In this document: in pieces, positions 1 through 7,049 of the stretch | Layout: each line of letters starts with the position of its first letter | How positions within the stretch are numbered: the first letter of the stretch is position 1 | NCBI GenBank assembly: GCA_014377905.1 | Contig: JACMOQ010000645.1 | Coordinates: 1-7,134 of the forward strand | Length of the DNA stretch: 7,134 bases | Reading direction: 5' to 3' | From: Acetobacteraceae bacterium | Lineage (GTDB): Bacteria > Pseudomonadota > Alphaproteobacteria > Acetobacterales > Acetobacteraceae | Position numbers and translations under genes: made by a program | Notes under the pieces: model-generated | The model's database searches: none | Told to the model about the DNA's origin: nothing | What the model saw: only the letters and a program-made list of their open reading frames with translations

Positions 1-9
1 ACCACGCCG

Positions 10-1566
10 CTATTCCCACTCGATGGTGCCGGGGGGTTTGGAGGTGATGTCGTAGGTCACGCGGTTGACGCCACGGACTTCGTTGACGATGCGGCCGGCG
101 ACCCCGGTGAGGAAGGCCATCTCGAACGGGTAGACATCGGCTGTCATGCCATCGGTGCTGGTGACGGCGCGCAGTGCGCAGGCCATGTCATAAGTGCGGC
201 CATCACCCATGACGCCGACGGTGCGCACCGGCAGCAGCACCGCGAAGGCTTGCCAGATCGCGTCGTATAATCCCGCGTTGCGGATTTCTTCGAGGTAGAT
301 GGCATCAATTTTTTGCAGGATCGCCACTTTCTCCCGCGTGATGGTGCCAGGCATGCGGATAGCCAGGCCGGGGCCGGGGAAGGGGTGGCGGCCGACGAGG
401 ATTTCGGGGATTTTAAGTTCGCGGCCCAATACCCGGACCTCGTCCTTGAACAATTCGCGTAACGGTTCGACCAGCTGCATCCGCATCCGGTCCGGCAGGC
501 CGCCGACATTGTGGTGGGATTTGATTGTAACGCTCGGGCCGCCGGTAAAGCTGACGCTTTCAATCACGTCGGGGTAAAGCGTGCCTTGGGCAAGGAAGTC
601 GGCGCCGCCAATTTTCTTTGCTTCCTCCTCGAAGACTTCGATAAACAGGCGGCCGATGGTTTTGCGTTTGGCTTCGGGGTCGGTAACGCCGTCGAGCGCG
701 TCTAGGAACAGATCGGCGGCGTCGCGATGGACCAGGGTGATATTAAAACGGTCGCGGAAGGTCCGGACGACGTCTTCAGCCTCGCCCATCCGCAGCATGC
801 CGTGATCGACGAAAATGCAGGTAAGCTGGGCGCCGATTGCCTCGTGGATCAGCACCGCGGCGACGGCGCTATCAACCCCGCCCGATAACCCACAAATTAC
901 CCGTCCGCTGCCGACCTGTTTCCGGATCGCGGCGATCTTGGCGTCCTTAAAGCCGGCCATGGTCCAGTCGCCGCCAAGGCCTGCGATGCCGTGGACAAAA
1001 TTGCGCAACAGCTTGGCGCCGTCGGGGGTGTGGACGACCTCGGGGTGGAACATCAAGCCATAAAAATGCCTGACGTCATCGGCAAAGGCGGCAAAAGGGG
1101 CGCCTTGCGATGTGCCAACCGCGCGGAAACCGGGGGGAAGCGCGATGACGCGGTCGCCGTGGCTCATCCAAACTTCGTGGCGGCTGCCTTTTTCCCAGAC
1201 GCCTTTGAACAGATCGCAATCGTCGCCGACATCGACAAAGGCGCGGCCGAATTCGCGGTGGTCGGATGACGCAACCTGGCCGCCGAGCTGTTCGCACAAC
1301 GTCATCTGGCCGTAACAGATGCCAAGCACCGGGACGCCGGCTTCGAACACCATCTGCGGGGCGCGCGGGGAGTTGCCATCGGGGACGCTGGCGGGGCCTC
1401 CCGACAGGATAATGGCTTTCGGGGCGAATGCCGCGATGCGTTCGGGGGGGACATTATAGGGAAAGATCTCGCAATAGACCCCGGTTTCGCGCACCCGGCG
1501 GGCGATCAGCTGGGTGACCTGGCTGCCGAAATCGAGGATCAGAACGCGGTCGGCGGCGTCGGTCAT
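10..1566 (-). CDS. guaA: GMP synthase (glutamine-hydrolysing)
   Basis: GuaA converts XMP to GMP in the cytosol, using ATP and ammonia released from glutamine; it is the last step of de novo GMP synthesis. The 518-residue protein is full length for the family. Residues about 8-200 are the class I glutamine amidotransferase domain, with nucleophile Cys84 in GICYGQ and His174/Glu176 in MFHPEVVHT completing the triad. The ATP-pyrophosphatase domain follows, with the P-loop SGGVDS at 228-233. The C-terminal dimerisation domain ends in the family-typical KPPGTIEWE. The ATG start is supported by an AAGGA Shine-Dalgarno 7 nt upstream. It lies 30 bp downstream of the GNAT gene on the same strand, and guaB is three genes upstream, so it is probably the distal gene of a guaB-to-guaA operon. 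Only 9 bases remain beyond the TAG stop, so any terminator lies outside the window. Identification is near certain from the motifs. Confidence 0.98.
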   Translation of the reverse strand: MTDAADRVLILDFGSQVTQLIARRVRETGVYCEIFPYNVPPERIAAFAPKAIILSGGPASVPDGNSPRAPQMVFEAGVPVLGICYGQMTLCEQLGGQVASSDHREFGRAFVDVGDDCDLFKGVWEKGSRHEVWMSHGDRVIALPPGFRAVGTSQGAPFAAFADDVRHFYGLMFHPEVVHTPDGAKLLRNFVHGIAGLGGDWTMAGFKDAKIAAIRKQVGSGRVICGLSGGVDSAVAAVLIHEAIGAQLTCIFVDHGMLRMGEAEDVVRTFRDRFNITLVHRDAADLFLDALDGVTDPEAKRKTIGRLFIEVFEEEAKKIGGADFLAQGTLYPDVIESVSFTGGPSVTIKSHHNVGGLPDRMRMQLVEPLRELFKDEVRVLGRELKIPEILVGRHPFPGPGLAIRMPGTITREKVAILQKIDAIYLEEIRNAGLYDAIWQAFAVLLPVRTVGVMGDGRTYDMACALRAVTSTDGMTADVYPFEMAFLTGVAGRIVNEVRGVNRVTYDITSKPPGTIEWE

Positions 1567-1596
1567 GGTTGGGTCCTTCGGGCGATCGGGCGCATG

Positions 1597-2148
1597 TCAT
1601 CGCTCAGATGTGGTTGCTTCGGCAAGGCGCGCGATTGGCGCCCAGACGTAAGCCGTTTGGGTGACGTCCTGGCCGCCGACCTGGATGACGGCCTCGGCTG
1701 CCGGCTTGCCGCCGAGGCGGGCATAAAACCAGCGGCTCGGGTTGTCGCGCAGCACCCAGAGAAAAACGTCCTGGCAAGCCATGTCGGACAGATGATCGGC
1801 GGTGGCGCGCATCAGACGTCGGCCGAGGCCGCGATCGCGCCAGTCATCCAACACGTAAAGCGTTTCGATTTCGCCGTCGGCAGGTGCCCCGCTACCCTGG
1901 CGCGCCCGGCCAGCGGTTGCAAATCCGACAACAATGGCAGCGCCGGGATCGCTGTCCGCACGAACCGCGACATAGACACCGATACCGCCACGAATCGCCG
2001 CCTGGTAGTGGGCGGCCTGCCGCACCGCCGACAGCCGGGCGAGATAGTCCTTTGGTAAAATCCCGGGATAGGTGCTGCGCCACGCCGCCACATGCACCGC
2101 GCCGATCGCGGTCGCATCGGTCGGGCGGGCGCGGCGGATGATAATCAC
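1597..2148 (-). CDS. GNAT family N-acetyltransferase
   Basis: This 183-residue protein is a GNAT-fold enzyme that should transfer an acetyl group from acetyl-CoA to an amine; its substrate cannot be read from the sequence. The N-terminal IIIRRARPTD strand and the AAWRSTYPGI helix are typical of the family. Motif A runs from GEIETLYV (92-99) into the acetyl-CoA pyrophosphate-binding loop RDRGLGR (104-110), and motif B is seen as NPSRWFYARLGG (136-147). The start is GTG. The GTG overlaps the upstream methyltransferase stop codon by 4 bp (GTGA), so translation is probably coupled by re-initiation; only a weak GGA-type Shine-Dalgarno precedes it. guaA begins 30 bp downstream. Roles in ribosomal protein acetylation (RimI-like) or small-molecule detoxification are both possible, but neither is shown. 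Base composition matches its neighbours, with no sign of recent transfer. Family assignment is firm; function is open. Confidence 0.88.
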   Translation of the reverse strand: MIIIRRARPTDATAIGAVHVAAWRSTYPGILPKDYLARLSAVRQAAHYQAAIRGGIGVYVAVRADSDPGAAIVVGFATAGRARQGSGAPADGEIETLYVLDDWRDRGLGRRLMRATADHLSDMACQDVFLWVLRDNPSRWFYARLGGKPAAEAVIQVGGQDVTQTAYVWAPIARLAEATTSER

Positions 2149-3437
2149 CCGATCCGTTCCAAAACCGCGCCGTAGAAGCCGTCAGTCCCGTGCAGGCGTG
2201 GGGTTAGGCGCAGTGCATCGCCAGTGTCGGGCGCCTGTGGCCAGGCATCGCGCACCGGGACGGCGCGGAAATTCGGATTGTCGGCAAGGAAGCCCACGAT
2301 CTGTTGGTCGTTTTCTTCAAGCAATAGCGAACAGGTGGCGTAAACCAGCCTACCGCCGACCTTCACCAACTCGGCCGCTCGGCGCAAAATGCCGGCTTGC
2401 TTGACCACAAGTTCGACGAGGTCGTTTGGCACCAGCCGCAACCGTGCATCGGGGTTGCGGCGCCAGGTGCCGGTGCCAGTGCAGGGGGCATCGACCAGCA
2501 CCCGATCAAAACTGCCGGCGCGGCGCTTGGCCCATTTGCCGGTTGCCTCGATCAGATATTGTTCCACATTGTGAACACCGGCGCGACGCAAGCGCTTCAC
2601 CGCGCCTTCAAGCCTCGGCGCTGATACATCGCAGGCCACGATATGGCCCTGGTTCTGCATTGTCATCGCCAGCGCCAGGGTCTTGCCGCCGGCGCCAGCG
2701 CACCAGTCGGCCACCCGCATGCCGGGGCCGGCGCCGACCAGCAGCGCGACCAGTTGGCTACCCTCGTCCTGGATTTCCACTAATCCGGAGTTGAAGGTGC
2801 GGCCGGTGGTGATCGCCCGCCGGGTTGGGATGCGCAGTCCCCAGGGCGAAAACTCGGTGGGCGTGGTTTCAACGCCCTCGGCCGCAAGGGCAGTTATTGC
2901 CTGCTCGCGGGTGCCGCGCAGTAGGTTCACCCGCAGACCGAGCGGCGCCGGCAGCGCCATCGCCGCCATTTCGGCGTTTAGTGTGTCGCCAAACCGCGCC
3001 ACCAGATGCGGCACAATCCAGTCCGGCACTTCAAGCCTGACCGCATCCGGCATTTCGGGATGTTCCAGGCTGTGGCTTTCCAAGCGCGCCAGACCCGATT
3101 TTTCCCCCCCACTTAACGGAGTTGGCGCGTATTGCCCGCCAGAATAACTTTGATCCACCCCCGCGAGCGTCCAGCCCTCCAGCAGTAACGACGCCGCCAC
3201 CAGCAAACGCGGGGATTGCTTGGTGCTGCCATCATTGCGCCCGAGCCACCAGCCGAGCTTACGGCGGGTGCGCAAAACTGACCACGCCCGATCCGACACC
3301 GACCGTCGATCGCCCGAGCCGATGAAGCGGCGCTCACGGAAAAACGCGTTGGCAATGGCATCGGCCGGTTTGCGGCTGGCGGCTTCGACCGCGCCGACGA
3401 GTTCGATGGCGGCGAGCAGGCGGGCGGAGGGGGTCAA
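2145..3437 (-). CDS. RsmB/NOP-family RNA (cytosine-5) methyltransferase
   Basis: This is a SAM-dependent RNA m5C methyltransferase of the RsmB/NOP (Fmu/Sun) family, 430 residues, full length. The N-terminal third is helical and RNA-binding in related enzymes. The catalytic domain starts near 205 and carries EIQDEGSQL (221-229), SAM-binding motif I CAGAGGKT (246-253), motif IV DAPCTG with Cys319, and motif VI ATCS with Cys369. By family knowledge the motif VI cysteine forms the covalent adduct with cytosine and the motif IV cysteine releases the product. The likely target is rRNA, classically 16S C967 for RsmB, but alphaproteobacteria can carry several paralogues, so the exact base and gene symbol are not assigned. 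The start is TTG, chosen because AGGA lies 7 nt upstream, an in-frame TAG four codons upstream blocks any much longer form, and MTPSARL matches the usual N-terminus of relatives. It is preceded by a palindrome-rich 116-bp gap after guaB and overlaps the GNAT gene by 4 bp. Confidence 0.93.
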   Translation of the reverse strand: MTPSARLLAAIELVGAVEAASRKPADAIANAFFRERRFIGSGDRRSVSDRAWSVLRTRRKLGWWLGRNDGSTKQSPRLLVAASLLLEGWTLAGVDQSYSGGQYAPTPLSGGEKSGLARLESHSLEHPEMPDAVRLEVPDWIVPHLVARFGDTLNAEMAAMALPAPLGLRVNLLRGTREQAITALAAEGVETTPTEFSPWGLRIPTRRAITTGRTFNSGLVEIQDEGSQLVALLVGAGPGMRVADWCAGAGGKTLALAMTMQNQGHIVACDVSAPRLEGAVKRLRRAGVHNVEQYLIEATGKWAKRRAGSFDRVLVDAPCTGTGTWRRNPDARLRLVPNDLVELVVKQAGILRRAAELVKVGGRLVYATCSLLLEENDQQIVGFLADNPNFRAVPVRDAWPQAPDTGDALRLTPRLHGTDGFYGAVLERIG

Positions 3438-3444
3438 CAGCTTA

Positions 3445-3448
3445 TCCT
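3445..3448 (-). promoter_or_regulatory. Shine-Dalgarno supporting the TTG start of the RNA methyltransferase
   Basis: On the minus strand AGGA lies 7 nt before the TTG at 3437-3435. No ATG or GTG is available upstream before the in-frame TAG at 3449-3447, so this site decides the TTG as the start codon. Confidence 0.7.
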
Positions 3449-3458
3449 AGGAAAGAAT

Positions 3459-3482
3459 CTTCTTTGTTTGAAAACAAAGAAG
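3459..3482. repeat. Perfect AT-rich 10-bp palindrome with 4-nt loop
   Basis: The arm CTTCTTTGTT (3459-3468) is perfectly complementary to AACAAAGAAG (3473-3482), separated by TGAA. It lies between guaB and the RNA methyltransferase, and its AT-rich arms stand out in a GC-rich window. On the minus strand, in the direction of transcription, it is followed by ATTCTTTCC, only a loose U-tract, so it may be a weak terminator, an mRNA-stabilising hairpin or one copy of a dispersed intergenic palindrome. I recall similar AT-rich hairpins followed by GCAAAAA-type sequence in Acetobacteraceae genomes, but this has not been checked. The symmetry is certain; the role is not. Confidence 0.8.
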
Positions 3483-3483
3483 C

Positions 3484-3552
3484 AAAAAAACTTCGCTACT
3501 TTGGTTCAGAGTGCGCGCCGGCCGCGGTGCGCCAGTGTCAATAAGTTTTTTT
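3484..3552. repeat. 10-bp inverted repeat enclosing a GC-rich hairpin after guaB
   Basis: AAAAAAACTT at 3484-3493 and AAGTTTTTTT at 3543-3552 are exact reverse complements separated by 49 bases. The right arm sits one base from the guaB stop codon. In the guaB transcript the A-tract arm comes first and the U7-tract arm last, which is the polarity expected of a terminator-like structure. However, about 20 nt separate the inner GC hairpin from the U-tract, so it is not a textbook rho-independent terminator. The repeat is seen directly; function is inference. Confidence 0.65.
3513..3532. repeat. GC-rich 8-bp hairpin inside the guaB 3' inverted repeat
   Basis: GCGCGCCG (3513-3520) can pair with CGGTGCGC (3525-3532) around the tetraloop GCCG. 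On the plus strand all eight positions pair if one G-U is allowed. On the minus strand, which carries the guaB message, the same position becomes a C-A mismatch, so the mRNA hairpin would be slightly weaker. It could contribute to partial termination or 3'-end protection of guaB mRNA. Confidence 0.55.
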
Positions 3553-3553
3553 C

Positions 3554-5056
3554 TTACCCATCCTGCCGATAATTCGGCGCCTCTCGCGTAATCGCCACAT
3601 CATGCACATGGCTCTCCCGCAGCCCCGCCCCGGTAATCCGCCGAAACCGCGCATTGGCCTTTAAATCGGCAATGCTGGCGCTGCCGGTATAGCCCATTCC
3701 GGCCCGCAAGCCTCCGACCATCTGGTGCAGCACCGCCGAAACCGGGCCCTTATAGGCCACCCGCCCTTCGATGCCCTCCGGCACCAATTTCAGCATGTCC
3801 TTGATGTCCTGCTGGAAGTAGCGATCCGCCGATCCGCGCGCCATCGCCCCCATGCTACCCATGCCGCGATAGGATTTATAGGATCGGCCCTGGTATAAAA
3901 ACACCTCGCCCGGCGCCTCATCGGTGCCGGCCAGCAGGCTGCCAACCATGACGCAATCGGCACCCGCACCGATTGCCTTGACGATGTCACCGGATTGGCG
4001 AATGCCGCCATCGGCAATCGCCGGCACCCCGGCCGCCCGGCAGACTTCGGAGGTTTCCAAAACGGCGGAGAATTGCGGCACCCCGACGCCTGCAACAATG
4101 CGGGTGGTGCAGATGCTGCCCGGCCCGATGCCGATCTTGATCGCGTCCGCCCCGGCATCGATCAGCGCCCGCGCGCCATCCGGCGTCGCAACATTGCCGG
4201 CAATCACCTGGACCACGTTGGATAGCTTCTTGATCCGCGCCACCGCCTCCAGCACACCTGCGGAATGACCATGCGCGGTATCGACCACCACAACATCAAC
4301 GCCTGCCGCAATCAAAGCCTCGGTGCGGGCATGACCGTCATCGCCGACGCCGGTCGCCGCTGCACACCGCAAGCGCCCCATTTCGTCCTTGTTGGCGATC
4401 GGATGGGTTTGCGCCTTATCCATGTCCTTCACCGTAATTAGCCCGATGCAGCGATAGGCATCGTCAACCACCAGCAATTTTTCGATGCGGCGGCGATGCA
4501 GCAGACGGCGGGCATCATCGGGGCTGACGCTGGCATGAACGGTCGCGAGGTTTTCCCGCGTCATCAACTCATAGACTTTCTGGTTCGGATCGGTGGCGAA
4601 GCGGACATCGCGATTGGTCAGAATGCCGACCAGTCGCCCGGTATCGCGTTCCACCACTGGAAAGCCACTGATCCGGTGCAGCGCCATCAGCGCTCGGGCG
4701 TCAGCCAACGTATCGTCGGGATAGATCGTCAGCGGGTTAACCACCATGCCCGATTCGAACCGCTTCACCTGGCGCACCTGGGTCGATTGTTCCTCAATCG
4801 TGAGGTTTTTGTGGATCACCCCCATGCCGCCATGCTGGGCCATCACAATCGCCATTGCACTTTCGCTGACCGTGTCCATCGCCGACGAGACCAGCGGGAT
4901 GTTGAGCGATATGGTTCGGGTCAGCTTGGTGCGGGTATCGACGGCCGATGGCAGAACGTCGGAATAGCCCGGCATCAGCAGCACGTCGTCGAAAGCATAT
5001 GCTTCGAGAATGCGCGAGGATGCGGCGGTGAACTTGGCGGTGTCTTGATATGTCAT
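3554..5056 (-). CDS. guaB: Inosine-5'-monophosphate dehydrogenase
   Basis: GuaB oxidises IMP to XMP with NAD+, the first and rate-limiting step toward GMP, in the cytosol. The 500-residue protein is full length. A TIM-barrel dehydrogenase domain is interrupted by a pair of CBS domains at about 100-215; these bind adenine or guanine nucleotides in many family members and tune activity or assembly. The catalytic loop GPGSICTTR (311-319) carries the nucleophile Cys316. IMP phosphate-binding residues lie in IADGGIR (347-353) and MVGSLLAG (370-377). The mobile flap contains MGSMGAMARGSADRYFQQ with the Arg412-Tyr413 pair used for hydrolysis of the E-XMP adduct, followed by EGRVAYKGPV (430-439). The ATG start has a strong GGAAAGG Shine-Dalgarno 7 nt upstream. 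The 84-bp gap upstream could hold a promoter, but no clear consensus is visible. It lies three genes upstream of guaA on the same strand, consistent with joint expression of the GMP branch. Confidence 0.98.
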   Translation of the reverse strand: MTYQDTAKFTAASSRILEAYAFDDVLLMPGYSDVLPSAVDTRTKLTRTISLNIPLVSSAMDTVSESAMAIVMAQHGGMGVIHKNLTIEEQSTQVRQVKRFESGMVVNPLTIYPDDTLADARALMALHRISGFPVVERDTGRLVGILTNRDVRFATDPNQKVYELMTRENLATVHASVSPDDARRLLHRRRIEKLLVVDDAYRCIGLITVKDMDKAQTHPIANKDEMGRLRCAAATGVGDDGHARTEALIAAGVDVVVVDTAHGHSAGVLEAVARIKKLSNVVQVIAGNVATPDGARALIDAGADAIKIGIGPGSICTTRIVAGVGVPQFSAVLETSEVCRAAGVPAIADGGIRQSGDIVKAIGAGADCVMVGSLLAGTDEAPGEVFLYQGRSYKSYRGMGSMGAMARGSADRYFQQDIKDMLKLVPEGIEGRVAYKGPVSAVLHQMVGGLRAGMGYTGSASIADLKANARFRRITGAGLRESHVHDVAITREAPNYRQDG

Positions 5057-5140
5057 GGCCGGGCCTTTCCGTTACCTTGACGCGTCCTCTTAAGCTTGTG
5101 GGCTTGGCGGTGCAAGCACGGTTTGCCGACAGTTGGGCAG

Positions 5141-5848
5141 CTATGCGTCGGGCCCGGCGGGACCGGGGTCGGCACCATGAAATCCCAGCGCCAGCACATA
5201 AAGTTCACTGCTGCCTTTCCGCGACGCCGGTGGCTTGACATGCAGGACTTTGGTGAACATCCGCTTCATCGGCGCCAGCATCAGCCCCTCGGTGCCGCCC
5301 TGAAACACTTTGGCCGCGAACGACCCACCCGGCGTCAGAATCTGCGAGGCAAATTCCAACGCAAGTTCAGCTAGCGCGATGATCCGCAAATGATCTGTCG
5401 CGGCGTGCCCGGTGGTATTGGGCGCCATGTCGGACAGCACGACATCGACCTTGCCGCCCAGCAACCCAATCAGCCGCGCCGGCATGTCGGAGTCGTTGAA
5501 ATCGCCCTCGATAAACGTCGCGCCATGCAGCGGATCGATTGGCAGCAGATCAAGCCCCAGCACCTTGGCCGCCCCCCGCTTTACCGCCACCTGCGCCCAG
5601 CCGCCCGGTGCGGCGCCAAGATCAACCACGATGCTGCCGGGCTTGAGCACATGATAGCGGTCGTCGAGTTCGATCAGCTTGAACGCCGCGCGCGATCGCC
5701 AGCCCTGCGCCTTGGCAGCGGCAACATAGGGGTCGTTCAACTGCCGCGTCAGCCAGGCCGCGGACGCCGGGCTGCGCTTCTTGGAAGTTTTGACAAAAAC
5801 ACTGAGGCCGCGGGTTGAAGACGGGCCTTTTCCGGATCGGGAGGACAT
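5141..5848 (-). CDS. rlmE: 23S rRNA (uridine-2552 2'-O-)-methyltransferase RlmE/FtsJ
   Basis: RlmE methylates the 2'-OH of U2552 in the A loop of 23S rRNA, using SAM, late in 50S subunit assembly. The 235-residue protein has a Rossmann-fold methyltransferase domain with SAM motif VVDLGAAPGGW (74-84). The catalytic K-D-K-E tetrad is visible: Lys57 in RAAFKL, Asp140 in LSDMAP, Lys180 in FAAKVFQG and Glu215 in SSELY. The domain begins at about WLTRQLNDPYV (32-42). The preceding basic, Ser/Lys/Arg-rich tail of about 30 residues is longer than in E. coli and is common in alphaproteobacterial versions, probably contacting rRNA. The ATG start at 5848 has no good Shine-Dalgarno, so a downstream start cannot be excluded, although no obvious alternative with a better site was seen. 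It lies 32 bp after the Ppx/GppA gene and 84 bp before guaB, all on the same strand. Confidence 0.95.
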   Translation of the reverse strand: MSSRSGKGPSSTRGLSVFVKTSKKRSPASAAWLTRQLNDPYVAAAKAQGWRSRAAFKLIELDDRYHVLKPGSIVVDLGAAPGGWAQVAVKRGAAKVLGLDLLPIDPLHGATFIEGDFNDSDMPARLIGLLGGKVDVVLSDMAPNTTGHAATDHLRIIALAELALEFASQILTPGGSFAAKVFQGGTEGLMLAPMKRMFTKVLHVKPPASRKGSSELYVLALGFHGADPGPAGPDA

Positions 5849-5880
5849 CGCCGCGCTTTAGCCGGTTCAGCGCAATTTTG

Positions 5881-6918
5881 CTACCGGCTGCGCGCCCGGT
5901 CATTACGCATCATCCGCAGCAGCATGCCTTCCCGCAATCCGCGATCGGCAACCAGCACGTGCGGCGCCGGCCATAATTGCTGGATGGCGGCGAAAATTGC
6001 ACAGCCCGGTAGCACGAACTCGGCCCGCTCTGGCCCGACACAAAGATGCTCCGCTAACCCGTCCCGCCCCAGTGCCCGCAGCCGTGCGAGCGCTATTTGC
6101 GCCTCATCATGGGTCAAGATCGCGCCATCAACCGCCAGCCGCGAATAGCGCGGCAGATCGAGCACAATTCCCGCAAGCGTAGTGACGGTGCCCGATGTCC
6201 CAACAAAATGCACCCCGCCCTGGCGGATTTCCTGGCGGATGCAGTGTACGGCTTCAAAATTCTGGATGCGCGCCAGCACATCGGCGACCATCGCCTCGAA
6301 CCCTTCCGGCTCAAATCCGGCGTGGCCAAACCGCTCGGCGAGGGTTACCACCCCAACCGGCATGGAGATCGTGCCGATCAGTTGCGGCCCGCAGCCTTCA
6401 GCCGGGGCGAGCCGGATCCAGGCGATTTCGGTCGAACCGCCGCCAATATCGAACAGCAGCGCCCGACGCCCAACGCCCTGGCTGCGGCCAGCTTCTTCGA
6501 GTAACGGCGCACAGCTTTCAAGCGCAAGTTCGGCTTCTTCGCGCGCCGAGATGATTTCAATCGGCAACCCAGTTTCGCGGCTGACCCGGGCCAGAAACTC
6601 CCGCCCATTGCTCGCCCGTCGGCAGGCTTCGGTGGCAATCGCGCGCAAGCCCCGCACCGGGCGGCGGGCGAGGCGTTGCGCGCATCCATGCAACGCCCCG
6701 ATGGCGCGGTCCATCGCCACATCGCAGAGCTTGCCGGAGGTCTGCAACCCTTCGCCGAGCCGGACGATGCGGCTGAAACTATCCACCACGCGGAACCCAT
6801 CAGGCGTCGGTGCCGCCACCAGCAGCCGGCAATTATTGGTGCCCAGATCCAGCGCAGCGTAAACCGGGCCGGATGTGCGGCTGCGGTCGGGCTGGAAAGG
6901 GGCGGCAAACTCAGACAT
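5881..6918 (-). CDS. Ppx/GppA family phosphatase (short form)
   Basis: This 345-residue protein belongs to the exopolyphosphatase / guanosine pentaphosphate phosphatase family, which hydrolyses the terminal phosphate of polyphosphate or converts pppGpp to ppGpp. The ASKHA-fold phosphate-binding motifs are clear: YAALDLGTNNCRLLVA (20-35), LLFDIGGGSTEI (154-165) and GTSGTVTTLAG (240-250). The likely catalytic glutamate is in IISAREEAEL (122-131), at Glu127 or Glu128, and EGMLLRMM (330-337) closes the domain. E. coli Ppx and GppA are about 500 residues; this protein has only the two N-terminal ASKHA domains and lacks the C-terminal HD-like domains. Short forms are common in alphaproteobacteria, so this is not evidence of truncation. 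Polyphosphate and pppGpp preference cannot be told apart from sequence, hence no symbol. The ATG start has no clear Shine-Dalgarno (AGG lies 13 nt away). It probably leads an operon with rlmE and is divergent from tRNA-Gln. Confidence 0.93.
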   Translation of the reverse strand: MSEFAAPFQPDRSRTSGPVYAALDLGTNNCRLLVAAPTPDGFRVVDSFSRIVRLGEGLQTSGKLCDVAMDRAIGALHGCAQRLARRPVRGLRAIATEACRRASNGREFLARVSRETGLPIEIISAREEAELALESCAPLLEEAGRSQGVGRRALLFDIGGGSTEIAWIRLAPAEGCGPQLIGTISMPVGVVTLAERFGHAGFEPEGFEAMVADVLARIQNFEAVHCIRQEIRQGGVHFVGTSGTVTTLAGIVLDLPRYSRLAVDGAILTHDEAQIALARLRALGRDGLAEHLCVGPERAEFVLPGCAIFAAIQQLWPAPHVLVADRGLREGMLLRMMRNDRARSR

Positions 6919-7019
6919 TCGGGCGGGCGGACCTGTTGGGTTGGACCGCTATCATCGGCGTTGGGGTTGGGTGGGGCAAGCACCAATTCAGATGGATGCC
7001 AGGGCTGCTTGTGGTTCGG

Positions 7020-7049
7020 TTGCAAATCGCTGCGCGCCCATGGTAGAGG
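7020..7049 (+). promoter_or_regulatory. Candidate promoter of tRNA-Gln
   Basis: TTGCAA (7020-7025) and TAGAGG (7044-7049) match the -35 and -10 hexamers partially (4/6 and 3/6), with an 18-bp spacer. The -10 ends 11 nt before the tRNA, which would give a leader of about 5 nt. The placement is good but the match is modest. Confidence 0.35.

Noticed and set aside
1594..2058. Plus-strand open frame of 154 codons opposite the GNAT gene
   Set aside because: The minus-strand frame has clear GNAT motifs and is coupled to its neighbours; the antisense frame has no family features.
2683..3147. Plus-strand open frame of 154 codons opposite the RNA methyltransferase
   Set aside because: It overlaps the SAM-domain coding sequence and has biased Pro/Arg/Ser/Ala composition without domains.
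3459..3482. Calling the AT-rich palindrome a definite rho-independent terminator
   Set aside because: The stem is AT-rich and is followed on the transcribed strand by ATTCTTTCC rather than a clean U-run; on the other strand it is followed by an A-run.
3502..3541. Perfect -35-like TTGACA on the minus strand at 3536-3541, as a promoter for the methyltransferase
   Set aside because: The sequence 16-18 bp downstream is entirely GC-rich (GC hairpin region) with no -10-like hexamer, so a sigma-70-type promoter is not supported.
4496..5080. Plus-strand open frame of 194 codons opposite guaB
   Set aside because: It lies antisense to the fully motif-supported guaB, is His/Arg/Gly-rich as expected for a GC-rich shadow frame, and has no recognisable domain.
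5057..5140. guaB promoter reading TTGCAC then TAAGAG at 17 bp on the minus strand
   Set aside because: Each hexamer matches consensus at only three of six positions, no better than chance; a promoter may be present but cannot be placed.
6182..6862. Plus-strand open frame of 226 codons opposite the Ppx/GppA gene
   Set aside because: Low-complexity Ser/Pro/Arg/Ala composition and complete overlap with a conserved gene mark it as a shadow frame.
5881..6918. Ppx/GppA gene as a truncated pseudogene because it is shorter than the E. coli homologues
   Set aside because: All catalytic-domain motifs are intact and the protein ends naturally after the ASKHA domains; two-domain short forms are a normal class of this family.
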